The notes: generated by a model from the letters alone, not told the origin. Counted from the stretch's first letter, positions 16,156 through 25,184 are shown. The stretch is 64,000 nt of DNA from UBA4132 sp037133675 (GCA_037133675.1 JBAXNR010000004.1:19088-83087), one strand, 5' to 3'. Program-made: numbers and translations.

Positions 16156-16860
16156 TTAATCAGCCTCTGAACCGATAATCCAATGTTCTTCTGTGACCAT
16201 GCTGAAGATATATTGCGGGTTCACAAAATTGTCTAAACTGGCTTTTATATGCGTCTGAAATTGTTCGGAAGCGATTGCTTGTTTCAACGTGGTAATATCA
16301 TCGAACCAAAGCAGTTCCGCGCCATCAAACCAAGCCGATTCGCCAATGACATAAGCCCCATCAACCGTATGACATTGCTGGTAACGCCTCAAGCCCTGCA
16401 ATTTAGAAACGATGGGTGCATGGACTTTTAAGTGATATTGGCGAAAATTTTCCAACGGTATACCAGACTTGCGTTTCAGCAATATCAACAGCTTAATTCT
16501 GGAAGGCTTGCTAGTTAATGCGGTTTCTTCGATGATGACATGCGTGGAGGTATCCATTACGAATGTCATCCAAAACGCCGCCCAATTGGGTTCATCAAGT
16601 CGCGCACCTTGAAGAAACTCTTTCGATTGCAAGGAGGCAATTTGATCTTCTAGCTCGATCCAAATTTCTGCCACACCTTGATAGGGTAGCAACGGAGTTC
16701 CTAAGTCACCCTCAAACGGAATGCGTGTATCGACTAGGTATTTTTTAATTTGAGGAATTTTGCTTGCATAATTAACAGCATGAACATTGACCCAGTAATC
16801 CTGAAACGCCTGAATGGTCATGTTTGGCTTAGGAGCTGCAAAAATAAGTTGATGTATCAT
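16156..16860 (-). CDS. Tandem EthD-domain protein
   Basis: A 234-residue protein with two EthD-type dimeric alpha+beta domains. The first (about 1-105) contains MTIQAFQDYWVNVHAV and IPQIKKYLVD; the second (about 117-225) contains IPLENFRQYHLKVHAPIV and LQGLRRYQQC. The paired His in each 'VHA' motif is the conserved EthD position. EthD-like proteins assist ether-degrading P450s or act on polyketide-like rings; no P450 is nearby. The duplication should let one chain form a complete barrel. Confidence 0.82.
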   Translation of the reverse strand: MIHQLIFAAPKPNMTIQAFQDYWVNVHAVNYASKIPQIKKYLVDTRIPFEGDLGTPLLPYQGVAEIWIELEDQIASLQSKEFLQGARLDEPNWAAFWMTFVMDTSTHVIIEETALTSKPSRIKLLILLKRKSGIPLENFRQYHLKVHAPIVSKLQGLRRYQQCHTVDGAYVIGESAWFDGAELLWFDDITTLKQAIASEQFQTHIKASLDNFVNPQYIFSMVTEEHWIIGSEAD

Positions 16861-16903
16861 AATATTTCTCTTTGCCCATTAGTTATATTGCTGTTTTAGC
16901 TGT

Positions 16904-18634
16904 CTAGGTTGGCACGGCATCCGTTAGCATCAAATCAATCAGGAACGGTCCATCATGGTTCAATGCCTGTTGTATTGCTGGTTTAATGTCGTCTGGGGTT
17001 GTGATGCGAATGGCTGGCACGCCCATTGATTCGGCGATTTTGACAAAATCTATGACTGGGTTTTTCAAACTAAAGGAGTCAGGAAAGTCATGTTCATCAA
17101 CCTTCACCTGATCGCGCCAGTATTGAAGAATGTTAAGTTTCAGTAGCATATAAGCCTGATTATTACAGACCACAAATTTTGTTCCAATCTTATGATGCGC
17201 CGCTGTCCACAACGCTTGTATCGTGTACATACTGCCGCCATCACCAGAGAAGCCGAAAACTGTTTTTTCGGGAAACGCGAGTTTTAGTGCCAACGCACCT
17301 GGAAATCCAACGCCTAATGAACCACCGCGTGTTTGCAAAAATTGATTAGGAGTGGTCGGTGGTAAATAACGTGTTAATGCTGGCGAACAAGTCAAGGCTT
17401 CATCAAAAATGCACACCTCATCAAGATTCGGTAATGCGCCTGCTAATTCTTCCATGAATCGTGATGCCTGTATCGGCACATCATTTCGCAACTTTCGGTC
17501 GGACTCTTTCTCTATATTAATTTTTTCAGCTTTGGCTGTTGCAAGTTCATGGCAACGCAGTTGAGCTAGGTCTTTTTGCGACTGTGTCATGGTCGTTGCC
17601 AGCACATCTGCTAATTTCGCAAGCGTTAATTTCGGACAACTGACTACCCCTAAATCCACAGGATGATTCTGTGAAATTTGATAGGCGTTTAAGTCAATAT
17701 GAATGACTTTGGCATTTGGGGCATAAATATTATCGAGCTTTGGAAAAACCTCTGGGATCATGTAAGTCCCACAAATTAGATTGACATCGCCTTTCGATGT
17801 GATTGGGAAACTACTTGTCCCAAACATGTGTCCCGTTTCTCCTTTATATAAAGGATGCGTGTAGCTAACGTTCAATTCGCCTGAATCCACCCCCCAAATT
17901 TCCGCGCCTAACATTTCCGCGATTTTTTCAAGTTCTGCTTTCGCATCGGCATAGGCAATGCCATCGCCCATAAAAATCATCGGCGTTTTTGAATTGGCAA
18001 GTAAGGTTACTGCTTCTTTGAGAAATTCTTCATTCGGCACAACGCGGGTAGAAGGGATAAAGGTAGGAATGACTTCTTCTAAACAAGGTTTATCCAAAAT
18101 GTCCGCTGGTATACAAACATACACAGGTCCCATGGGTGGGGTAGAGGCAATTTTAATCGCTCGGCGTAACGTGCGTAGCAAGGAAGCTTGATCCAGCACC
18201 ATCGTTGCCCATTTAGTCACTGGCTTGGCAAATCCCACTAAATCACCATACATCTGTGCTTCCATAGGAATATATTTCAATCCTGCATCACTACCGATAA
18301 TAACTAACGGCGCATGACCTCGCATGGCTTGATACATCGCGCCGATTGAATTACCCAAACCAGGTGAACTGTGAATTTGCACTAATGCGGGTTTTTTTAA
18401 TGCTCGTGCATAACCATCGCCCATTAATATCGCCACAGATTCTTGCAACGTCAGAATATATTTCATCTGAGGATACTCGCTTACTGCATCCAAGAAGCCC
18501 TGCTCTACCGTACCTGGATTACCGAACATATAGTCGATACCATCCGCAAGAAACTGTTCTATGAGCTTGAAGCGTCCCGAGTTTTTTTTCAACGCATCGG
18601 CATCTTTTTCAGAGATAGGCATATTAATCACCAT
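16904..18634 (-). CDS. ThDP-dependent decarboxylase, benzoylformate decarboxylase-like
   Basis: A 576-residue thiamine-diphosphate enzyme with N-terminal PYR, central and C-terminal PP domains. The N-terminal FGNPGTVEQGF, the activating Glu65 in LTLQES and His88 in IHSSPGLGN match benzoylformate decarboxylase positions. The cofactor motif is FSGDGGSMYTIQALWTAAHHKIGTKFVVCNNQAY. Acetolactate synthase is an alternative family label, but the His next to the active site favours a 2-keto acid decarboxylase or lyase. It overlaps the upstream DJ-1 gene by 7 bases; an internal Met at residue 5 (18622) would remove the overlap. Substrate unknown. Confidence 0.85.
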   Translation of the reverse strand: MVINMPISEKDADALKKNSGRFKLIEQFLADGIDYMFGNPGTVEQGFLDAVSEYPQMKYILTLQESVAILMGDGYARALKKPALVQIHSSPGLGNSIGAMYQAMRGHAPLVIIGSDAGLKYIPMEAQMYGDLVGFAKPVTKWATMVLDQASLLRTLRRAIKIASTPPMGPVYVCIPADILDKPCLEEVIPTFIPSTRVVPNEEFLKEAVTLLANSKTPMIFMGDGIAYADAKAELEKIAEMLGAEIWGVDSGELNVSYTHPLYKGETGHMFGTSSFPITSKGDVNLICGTYMIPEVFPKLDNIYAPNAKVIHIDLNAYQISQNHPVDLGVVSCPKLTLAKLADVLATTMTQSQKDLAQLRCHELATAKAEKINIEKESDRKLRNDVPIQASRFMEELAGALPNLDEVCIFDEALTCSPALTRYLPPTTPNQFLQTRGGSLGVGFPGALALKLAFPEKTVFGFSGDGGSMYTIQALWTAAHHKIGTKFVVCNNQAYMLLKLNILQYWRDQVKVDEHDFPDSFSLKNPVIDFVKIAESMGVPAIRITTPDDIKPAIQQALNHDGPFLIDLMLTDAVPT

Positions 18635-19461
18635 CCGTATCGAATGAGATTATTTTCCAGAACATCTACTAGCTTATCGCCAAATTCATGAGAGCATTGC
18701 AAGGATCGGGCGGTAATAAATGGGTAATCAACAATCACTGACGTTGGCTTACCAAAGTTACCGTGAAACATTCCATCAGGTTGTACAGCATCGTGCAGAA
18801 GATATTCTAAGACATAAGGAGGGGGACCCATATTCAGATCAGTTCCCACAAAACCAGTGCCATCGTGGTAGTCAAACTCAATACAATGACCCGTGACATG
18901 CTTGCCTTTAATGATAGACTGCCTTTCGTTAAAATCGCGGGCGAATACTAGGCAAGCGACCCCATAACAGATTGCCGCCACAGGCTTATTGGCGTTATAG
19001 AATCCAAGGATAATGTCATGCACACGTTGGTTATTCACCATATCGATAAGAGGACCACTGCCTCCCACTAAAAGTACCGCATCATACTCCGCTGTCATTT
19101 CCTTTTGACGGGTCAGCACCGTCTGAAAATAGTGTTCCAGATGTCGCAAAAAATCGGGAGAACTGTAATAGGGACGCTCTGGCATCCAGTCTGAAAGGTT
19201 AATAGGGTGATCCAATTTTGGACTGTCCTTGAATTGCATCACTTGTGCTGCATCAAATTCCGTAGTTACCTTAACGCCGAGCGGCGGATCGTAATAATTA
19301 GTATCGTAACTAGGAGGAAGTGCAATAGGACGCTCTCCATTAGGCGTAGCGAACGTCAATTGATAGCCAGCTTGTTCAAGTTTCACCATCGGTCCAGTAA
19401 GCTCAACGCCCCAGTAGCCGTAATTGGACAAAATAGCCAGAACTTTTTTCTTTGTAGTCAT
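18628..19461 (-). CDS. DJ-1/PfpI family protein, Hsp31-like, first gene of the cluster
   Basis: A class I glutamine-amidotransferase-like protein of the DJ-1/Hsp31 group, 277 residues from the start chosen here. The nucleophile elbow is AAICYGVACLV; upstream is AVLLVGGSGPLIDM. A cap-like insertion contains NYYDPPLGVKV. The reading frame is open back to 19497, but a GAGG lies 8 bases before the ATG at 19461 (MTTKKKV), so I favour that start. Related proteins are glyoxalase III, chaperones or isonitrile-hydratase-like enzymes. As first gene it should lie next to the cluster promoter, which I could not pinpoint. Confidence 0.82.
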   Translation of the reverse strand: MTTKKKVLAILSNYGYWGVELTGPMVKLEQAGYQLTFATPNGERPIALPPSYDTNYYDPPLGVKVTTEFDAAQVMQFKDSPKLDHPINLSDWMPERPYYSSPDFLRHLEHYFQTVLTRQKEMTAEYDAVLLVGGSGPLIDMVNNQRVHDIILGFYNANKPVAAICYGVACLVFARDFNERQSIIKGKHVTGHCIEFDYHDGTGFVGTDLNMGPPPYVLEYLLHDAVQPDGMFHGNFGKPTSVIVDYPFITARSLQCSHEFGDKLVDVLENNLIRYGW

Positions 19462-19654
19462 GTACATTACCTCAAAATCAGATTGAAATTTATACAATCA
19501 AGTTAGACAAAACTCTAAATAACCCCCCACATTGCGGGAGACTACTATTCACTCTGCCCTATGAGGCTAAAAACTAAGCATCAAAAATTAGTTTTCTTAT
19601 TTGAAATTTCCCCAGCTCTCACAAAGCAAGTTCATTTTATCCATGATTCCTATA

Positions 19655-19682
19655 AAAAAAATTAACCTATGTTAATTTTTTT
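19655..19682. terminator. AT-rich stem-loop between TonB receptor and 12-kb cluster
   Basis: Arms AAAAAAATTAAC and GTTAATTTTTTT around CTAT. It could end the TonB receptor transcript (minus strand) or serve as an operator for the cluster. The rest of the gene-free stretch 19462-19943 is AT-rich. It includes TGAGCTTGTCGAAG at about 19838, part of a dispersed repeat also seen near 37915, and otherwise nothing I can name. Confidence 0.5.
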
Positions 19683-19943
19683 AAAAAAAGTTTCTAACGG
19701 AAAGTTGGTCGGTAGTGGAATAAACTTGTTGTCTAGGTTTTAATGACCACCCGTTTTTTTAAGAACTAGCAGTCATTCTTAAAAACTTTAATACATCACC
19801 AAGTTATGAGGTAGTATTTTGATTAAAAAATCGTTTGCACTGAGCTTGTCGAAGGGGTGTGACGGCTCACCATGAACGGTATTATTTTATTGCGCGTTAG
19901 CTATAAATACTTTCTATCGCATTGGCAACTATATGATATTAAT

Positions 19944-21989
19944 TTAATAACTCACTCGAATCCCGACTTCCCCACTACGCCCAGCCTCTGGCGCAAAATT
20001 ACGCATATAAGAGGTTGAATTGCGGATATTTTCATTCAACAGATTTTTAGCATTGGCAAATAGCATAATGTCAGCCTCGGCAATTGTGGCGATATGATAT
20101 TGCGTACCAAGATTGAGCAATAAATAACTAGGAGTACTGGTTTCATTCGCGCCTGTATGAGTTTGCGCTTCGCCGCGTGTTAAACGTACATTGCTAGTAA
20201 AGTTGTTTTTCTCATAACCTAGTTGCAAACCGTAGCGCAGTGGCGGCATTCGAGGCACATCATTGCCTTTATTAAAGGTGCCGCGTGTGTAATCGCTGAA
20301 TAAACTTAAATCCACCAAGCCATAACGACTCTCCATCAAAGGAAAGATTAGTTGTGCTTCATAGCCTTTAAAGGTCGCACCTGCTTGTTGGCTGATTTCG
20401 ACAGGAATACAGGGTTCGCCTAATGCGCACGCATCGGTAAAAGCACCTGCATCAGTATTAAATAAATAATTTGCGCGTTGCTGGTAAATATAATTGCTGA
20501 CCCAGTTATGAAATACATTCACTTCTGCGTTCATCCAATCGCTCTTAAAACGGTAGCCCAAGTCCAGATTATTGGAAAATTCTTTGCCCAAGTTAGCGTT
20601 GCCTACCTCATAACTACGCGATGCTTCATGAACACCGTCATAATAAAGCTCCTGGATTAACGGAGCGCGTTGCGAATGGGTGAACGCTAGACTGAGTTTG
20701 TGTTGTTTAGTCACTTCCCATAAGGCAGAGGCTGAACCACTAATTGGCAAATAAGTCTGACTCGCTCTATTTTCGGGACTAATAGTTGCCCATTCACTGC
20801 GTCCACCTAGCTCATAAGTAATCGCGCCGTGTTTGTAGGACTCAACGGCAAATAACCCGTAACTATCAATGTTTGATTTGGGGACTAACGGCGCAGAACT
20901 ATCGGCATTAATCGCTGCAAACTCGCTATTAGTGGATTGAAAACCCAGTGAACCTGTTAATGCGCCGATAGGTTTCTGTTCCAATTCTAATCGGCTGGCG
21001 TAAGATTTGTTTAAAAACTGGGTCGCGGGTATACCGCCATCTTTTTCTGTGTGTTGATAATCGGTATAGCCAAATTTCATTTTTAACTTTTCAGCGAAAG
21101 CAAACGGCTGATTAAGTTGGGCTTTAAAATCGTATTTGGTTTGCTTTAAATCTACTGTAACAGGTGCGCCGCCTGAACCGTCGGACGGAATGCCGTAATT
21201 TTTTTCTAATTGATTGATAGAAGCACCGACTAAGCCCGCATCACCACTCATGGAAACACCGACTGAACCACCGCGTGAACGAGCGTTACTGTTGTTAATT
21301 ACACCTTGTGAATTCTCAGGGGCGGTAAAACTGGGATCATTAATCTGTACTGCGGCTTCATCTATCGCTTGTCCGCCGATATGTGTGTTGCCTTGGTCAC
21401 GATAAAAACCATCAACATGGTAGGAAAAACCTCTTTTGCTGCCTTCCAGTTTGATAACACTGGAGGTTTCATTAGTGGCAGAATCATACCGTTGCTCCCC
21501 TGCCCCGCCGATGATTTTTTCAAAGGTTTTTTCAGGAATTCGATTGTCTATCACGTTGACGATACCGCCTATCGCCCCATTACCGTATAACAAGGTAGAC
21601 GGACCACGAAATACTTCAATGCGTTCGGCTAAAATGGGTTCAACACCGTTGGCATGATCTGGACTCAATGAAGACACATCATTATTGCCCATGCTATTTT
21701 GCAACACCTGTACGCGTGGTCCTGATTGCCCGCGTATCACAGGTGAACCAACACCCGCGCCAAACGATTGACTGGTCACGCCTAATTCATTTTTTAGGGT
21801 ATCACCGATAGTTGTTCCCATTTTGGTATGCAGTGCATCACCTGTTAATACGGTGACAGGTTTAGCAGATTTTGAACTAGATGTTGCCACTGGCGCACTC
21901 ACCACCATCGTGTCTAATTCTTTGATGTTGTTATCAGCGGCTTGTGCGTTTGAAACGCATAAGAAAAACAATGGGATAATTTTTTGCAT
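19944..21989 (-). CDS. znuD: TonB-dependent outer membrane receptor, ZnuD-like
   Basis: A 681-residue receptor with a signal peptide (MQKIIPLFFLCVSNAQA), a plug domain starting ELDTMVVSAPVAT, and a 22-strand-type barrel ending GEVGIRVSY with a terminal aromatic. The plug motifs (SPVIRGQSGPRVQVLQNSMG, DHANGVEPILAERIEVFRGPSTLLYGNGAIGGIVNV) closely resemble the ZnuD zinc-receptor group. A Zur-box-like palindrome at 22030-22046 lies about 40 bases before the start, and zur is the adjacent upstream gene. Zinc uptake under zinc limitation is therefore the best call. A cysteine pair in an external loop (CALGEPC) may form a disulfide or metal site. Confidence 0.88.
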   Translation of the reverse strand: MQKIIPLFFLCVSNAQAADNNIKELDTMVVSAPVATSSSKSAKPVTVLTGDALHTKMGTTIGDTLKNELGVTSQSFGAGVGSPVIRGQSGPRVQVLQNSMGNNDVSSLSPDHANGVEPILAERIEVFRGPSTLLYGNGAIGGIVNVIDNRIPEKTFEKIIGGAGEQRYDSATNETSSVIKLEGSKRGFSYHVDGFYRDQGNTHIGGQAIDEAAVQINDPSFTAPENSQGVINNSNARSRGGSVGVSMSGDAGLVGASINQLEKNYGIPSDGSGGAPVTVDLKQTKYDFKAQLNQPFAFAEKLKMKFGYTDYQHTEKDGGIPATQFLNKSYASRLELEQKPIGALTGSLGFQSTNSEFAAINADSSAPLVPKSNIDSYGLFAVESYKHGAITYELGGRSEWATISPENRASQTYLPISGSASALWEVTKQHKLSLAFTHSQRAPLIQELYYDGVHEASRSYEVGNANLGKEFSNNLDLGYRFKSDWMNAEVNVFHNWVSNYIYQQRANYLFNTDAGAFTDACALGEPCIPVEISQQAGATFKGYEAQLIFPLMESRYGLVDLSLFSDYTRGTFNKGNDVPRMPPLRYGLQLGYEKNNFTSNVRLTRGEAQTHTGANETSTPSYLLLNLGTQYHIATIAEADIMLFANAKNLLNENIRNSTSYMRNFAPEAGRSGEVGIRVSY

Positions 21990-22029
21990 GGTTTTTCAAA
22001 ATTTTTATGAGTAGAATAAGTTTAATGAT

Positions 22030-22046
22030 ACGTTATAACATAACAT
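22030..22046. promoter_or_regulatory. Zur-box-like operator of the ZnuD-like receptor
   Basis: The minus strand reads ATGTTATGTTATAACGT, one or two changes from the gammaproteobacterial Zur half-site arrangement ATGTTAT-n-n-ATAACAT. It is placed between zur and the receptor start, in promoter position. A similar palindrome precedes zur itself. Confidence 0.75.
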
Positions 22047-22106
22047 ATTACAACAATAAGGGAGTGCAATTATTCCCTTGTGGTTGCCCCCGATGATATT
22101 CTATTG

Positions 22107-22131
22107 AGGGGCTGGTACAAGACTAGCCCCT
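22107..22131. repeat. Palindromic repeat at the zur 3' end
   Basis: Arms AGGGGCTGGT and ACTAGCCCCT around ACAAG, one mismatch. The element overlaps the zur stop codon (22130-22132), so the repeat supplies the stop. It could also act as a weak terminator. Confidence 0.75.
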
Positions 22132-22612
22132 ACATTTGCGCCGCGCATTGACTACAAATTCCATGAATTTCAATGGCTTTACTATGGACAATAAATCCCG
22201 CATCATTGAACTCTTCCGACAATGCTTGCATTACTTTAGGCGCGGTACGCTCTTCAACTTCCTGACAGTTTTTACAAATTAACAATAATTGCTCATGTGG
22301 TGCGTTAGAACAACGGCAACCGATAAACGCATTCAGACTTTCAACACGATGAATCAGCCCTTGTTCACTCAAAAATTCTAAAGCACGATAAATAGTCGGT
22401 GGTTTTGCTGCCATTTGTAGCGGCTTGATACGATCAAGTAATTCGTAAGCTTTGACCGCTTTGTGACTTTCCCAGATTAGTTCTAACACCTGATAACGAA
22501 TCGACGTTAACTGCACGCCGCGTTCCAGACAAACCTGTTTAGCCATTGTGAGTGCGTTACTCACGCATTGTTTATGGTTGTGTTTTTGATTAGGTAAATC
22601 GTTTAGTGTCAT
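22130..22612 (-). CDS. zur: Zinc uptake regulator Zur (Fur family)
   Basis: A 160-residue Fur-family repressor, closest to Zur. The winged helix contains TSIRYQVLELIWESHKAVKAYELLDRI and PPTIYRALEFLSEQGLIHRVESLNAFIGC, matching Zur's PPTVYRALDFLLEQG-FVHKVES. Metal sites include C..C in ICKNCQEVEE and the C-terminal HGICSQCA. The frame is open to 22651, but that ATG lies inside the Zur-box-like palindrome; ATG 22612 (MTLND) gives a better family length and leaves the operator outside the gene. Neither start has a strong ribosome site. The protein ends soon after the second CxxC, where a palindromic repeat supplies the stop. Confidence 0.9.
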   Translation of the reverse strand: MTLNDLPNQKHNHKQCVSNALTMAKQVCLERGVQLTSIRYQVLELIWESHKAVKAYELLDRIKPLQMAAKPPTIYRALEFLSEQGLIHRVESLNAFIGCRCSNAPHEQLLLICKNCQEVEERTAPKVMQALSEEFNDAGFIVHSKAIEIHGICSQCAAQM

Positions 22613-22632
22613 GATGATAGCAGCAGGATAGC

Positions 22633-22653
22633 GAGTGTTATAGCATAACATTC
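22633..22653. promoter_or_regulatory. Zur-box-like operator before zur
   Basis: The minus strand reads GAATGTTATGCTATAACACTC, a near-perfect inverted repeat that resembles the Zur consensus. It suggests autoregulation, and perhaps control of the divergent glgX 240 bases away. Confidence 0.7.
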
Positions 22654-22890
22654 AATTGCAAAGTGTGTGTTGTGCGATCAACTACCGATGATTTTTTCAA
22701 CATAAACCACATACTTGTTGAGCAATGTAATATAAATTTTTTTCACGATAAAAATAAAAAACACATCATACAAAAAAAGGTTAAAGGTTTTTTTCTTACA
22801 AACTCTATAGCCTAGACTGTACAATGTGATTTATTTACTATAAATAAAGGCTGCGATACACGCAGTAGCTTAGCATTAAGGACAGTGATA

Positions 22891-24978
22891 ATGACGAGTA
22901 AAAATCCACTTTTTATAACTACTATTGGTAATCGCTCTCCCTCAGGGGCATCGTGGAGCCCAGAGATAACCAATTTTTCTATTTTTAGCCGTGAGGCTAC
23001 CGCTGTTGAATTATTACTTTACCAGACAGAAGACAGTGATGAACCTATGCAGGTTATGGTGCTTGATCTGGAGGTGCAGCGAACATTTTTTTCATGGCAT
23101 ATCGCCGTTGAAAATCTACCAGTGGGTACTTGTTATACTTGGCGCATACAAAAACCTGATGGCTCTTGGTGGGAAATATTGGATCCTTGGGCGCGAGCAG
23201 TTAGCAATAAAAAATGGAATCGTAGTGATGCAATTCACAAAGCGAATAACAGTGGCTTACGCGGGATTGTTAGTGATATACGCCTTGATTTTACTCATTT
23301 ACCTTTTAAGCCCAAATCGTTAGACGGTGCAGTTATTTATGAGGTTCATGTCGGCGGTTTTACCCGCCATCCCACGTCGGGTGTGCAGTATCCAAATACT
23401 TTTAAGGGCTTGATCGAAAAAATCCCCTATCTTAAAGCCTTAGGTATCACCCATATCGAATTATTGCCCGTTATGGCATTTGATGAACAAGATGTACCCG
23501 ATGGTGTAGCAGAACTGGGTCATCTTAATTACTGGGGCTATAGTCCTTATGGCTTTTACGCACCACATCCTAATTTTTGTGCCACATCTGATCCCGTACA
23601 CGAATTTAGGGAATTAGTGACCGCCTTGCATAATGCTGATCTGGGTATTCTTTTAGATGTGGTTTTCAATCACACCAGTGAAGGAAATGAAGGTGGTCCT
23701 ACGATACATTTCAAAGCCTTGTTAGATGATATTTTTTATCATCGTTCGTCTGACCGTAAGCATTATCGTGATTACACAGGCTGTGGTAATACCATTAACT
23801 GCAATCATCCATTGGTCACCCATTTTCTGGTTCACTGCTTAGAATACTGGGTCAATAAAATGGGTGTAGATGGTTTTCGCTTTGACTTAGCTAGCGTGTT
23901 CACACGCGGCGAAGATGGCTCAGTCCTCGCTAATCCATCACTGCCTTGGAGTATTGAGTTATCGCATTCCCTGATAAATGCGCCAATTATTGCCGAAGCG
24001 TGGGATGCGGCTGGGTTGTATCAAGTGGGTTCATTTCCAGGTACACGCTGGGCAGAGTGGAATGGGCGTTATCGGGATGTCATGCGCCGCTTTGTGCGTG
24101 GAGATCGTGGTTTAATAGGCGAAGTAGCGACTTGCATAACAGGGTGTAGTGATCTTTTCGCTGATGATCATCGCTTACCATCCAGTAGTATTAATTTTAT
24201 CACTTGTCATGATGGCTTCACGCTATGGGATTTAGTCAGTCACAATGGCAAACATAATATGGCGAATGGTGAAAATAATCGTGATGGCACTAACGATAAT
24301 TTAAGCTGGAACTGTGGTGCTGAAGGCGTGACAGATAATCCTCATGTTCTAGCACTGCGTAGACAACAAGCGCGTAATTTCATGGCACTGCTATTTTTAA
24401 GCCAAGGCGTACCGATGTTTTTAGCGGGTGATGAGTTTTTGCATACCCAAGGTGGCAATAACAACGCATGGTGTCAAAACAATGAGATTTCATGGCTAAA
24501 CTGGCAGCTGACTGAAACCAATAATGACATGTTGCGTTTTGTACGCGAGTTGATTGCCTTTCGTCATCGCCATCCCTGTTTATCACGTCCACGTTATTTA
24601 ACAGGTCGTATGGAAGCATCACGCGGCATTCCTGATATTACTTGGCATGGCTTTCGTTTGAACGAACCGCTTTGGAATGATTCAGAAGCTCAGGTTTTGG
24701 CTTTTACGCTTGCAGGTTGCTCTAGCGAAGAAGAAGATTTACATGTGGTTATCAATATGGCCGACTATTCTATTGACGTGCCATTGCCTGTTATTGATCA
24801 ACGTCACTGGTATCTTGCATTAAACACAGCAGCAATGTCACCTTACGATATAATCGAATGCGACAACCAAAAATTAGTGACAAGACACAATCAAACTATA
24901 CAAGCGCGTAGCATTGTGGTTTTTGAGGCACGCGAAACACCGCCCACTACCCTCAGGAATTTAATTAAATTTTTTTAA
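22891..24978 (+). CDS. glgX: Glycogen debranching enzyme / isoamylase, GlgX type (second copy)
   Basis: A 695-residue GH13 debranching enzyme. It has an N-terminal CBM48-like domain and a barrel with DVVFNHTSEGNEGG, GFRFDLASVF (nucleophile), IIAEAWDAAGLY (acid/base) and FITCHDGFTLWDLV. It is clearly paralogous to the operon copy at 9411-11489. An upstream in-frame GTG exists at 22885, but AAGGA at 22878-22882 is 8 bases before the ATG at 22891, which I take as the start. The 278-base gap to zur holds the Zur box and AT-rich DNA. It appears monocistronic. Confidence 0.92.
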   Translation: MTSKNPLFITTIGNRSPSGASWSPEITNFSIFSREATAVELLLYQTEDSDEPMQVMVLDLEVQRTFFSWHIAVENLPVGTCYTWRIQKPDGSWWEILDPWARAVSNKKWNRSDAIHKANNSGLRGIVSDIRLDFTHLPFKPKSLDGAVIYEVHVGGFTRHPTSGVQYPNTFKGLIEKIPYLKALGITHIELLPVMAFDEQDVPDGVAELGHLNYWGYSPYGFYAPHPNFCATSDPVHEFRELVTALHNADLGILLDVVFNHTSEGNEGGPTIHFKALLDDIFYHRSSDRKHYRDYTGCGNTINCNHPLVTHFLVHCLEYWVNKMGVDGFRFDLASVFTRGEDGSVLANPSLPWSIELSHSLINAPIIAEAWDAAGLYQVGSFPGTRWAEWNGRYRDVMRRFVRGDRGLIGEVATCITGCSDLFADDHRLPSSSINFITCHDGFTLWDLVSHNGKHNMANGENNRDGTNDNLSWNCGAEGVTDNPHVLALRRQQARNFMALLFLSQGVPMFLAGDEFLHTQGGNNNAWCQNNEISWLNWQLTETNNDMLRFVRELIAFRHRHPCLSRPRYLTGRMEASRGIPDITWHGFRLNEPLWNDSEAQVLAFTLAGCSSEEEDLHVVINMADYSIDVPLPVIDQRHWYLALNTAAMSPYDIIECDNQKLVTRHNQTIQARSIVVFEARETPPTTLRNLIKFF

Positions 24979-25085
24979 CCGTTAGGTGGATGAATAGAGG
25001 GTGAGATAGCTTTTATTCTTGAATTTTTAGAAAAAACTAGATTTTTTAATTTTTCTATTTATAATAGGCAGTTCAGTAGATTGAT

Positions 25086-25172
25086 GCCTCGGTGGCGAAA
25101 TTGGTAGACGCAAGGGACTTAAAATCCCTCGTTCGTAAGGACGTGCCGGTTCGACTCCGGCCCGAGGCACCA
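25086..25172 (+). tRNA. tRNA-Leu (anticodon TAA)
   Basis: Acceptor arms GCCTCGG and CCGAGGC pair perfectly and an ACCA end is encoded. The anticodon stem is GGGA/TCCC with loop CTTAAAA, giving anticodon TAA. A variable arm typical of class II tRNAs and the T arm GCCGG-TTCGACT-CCGGC follow. It matches bacterial tRNA-Leu(UAA) in layout. Confidence 0.97.
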
Positions 25173-25184
25173 TACAGAATTTGA

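Noticed and set aside
7206..19461. Known natural-product cluster such as scytonemin-type
   Set aside because: Only a ThDP enzyme is shared; the other expected genes are missing and the EthD/NTF2/DJ-1 set does not match.
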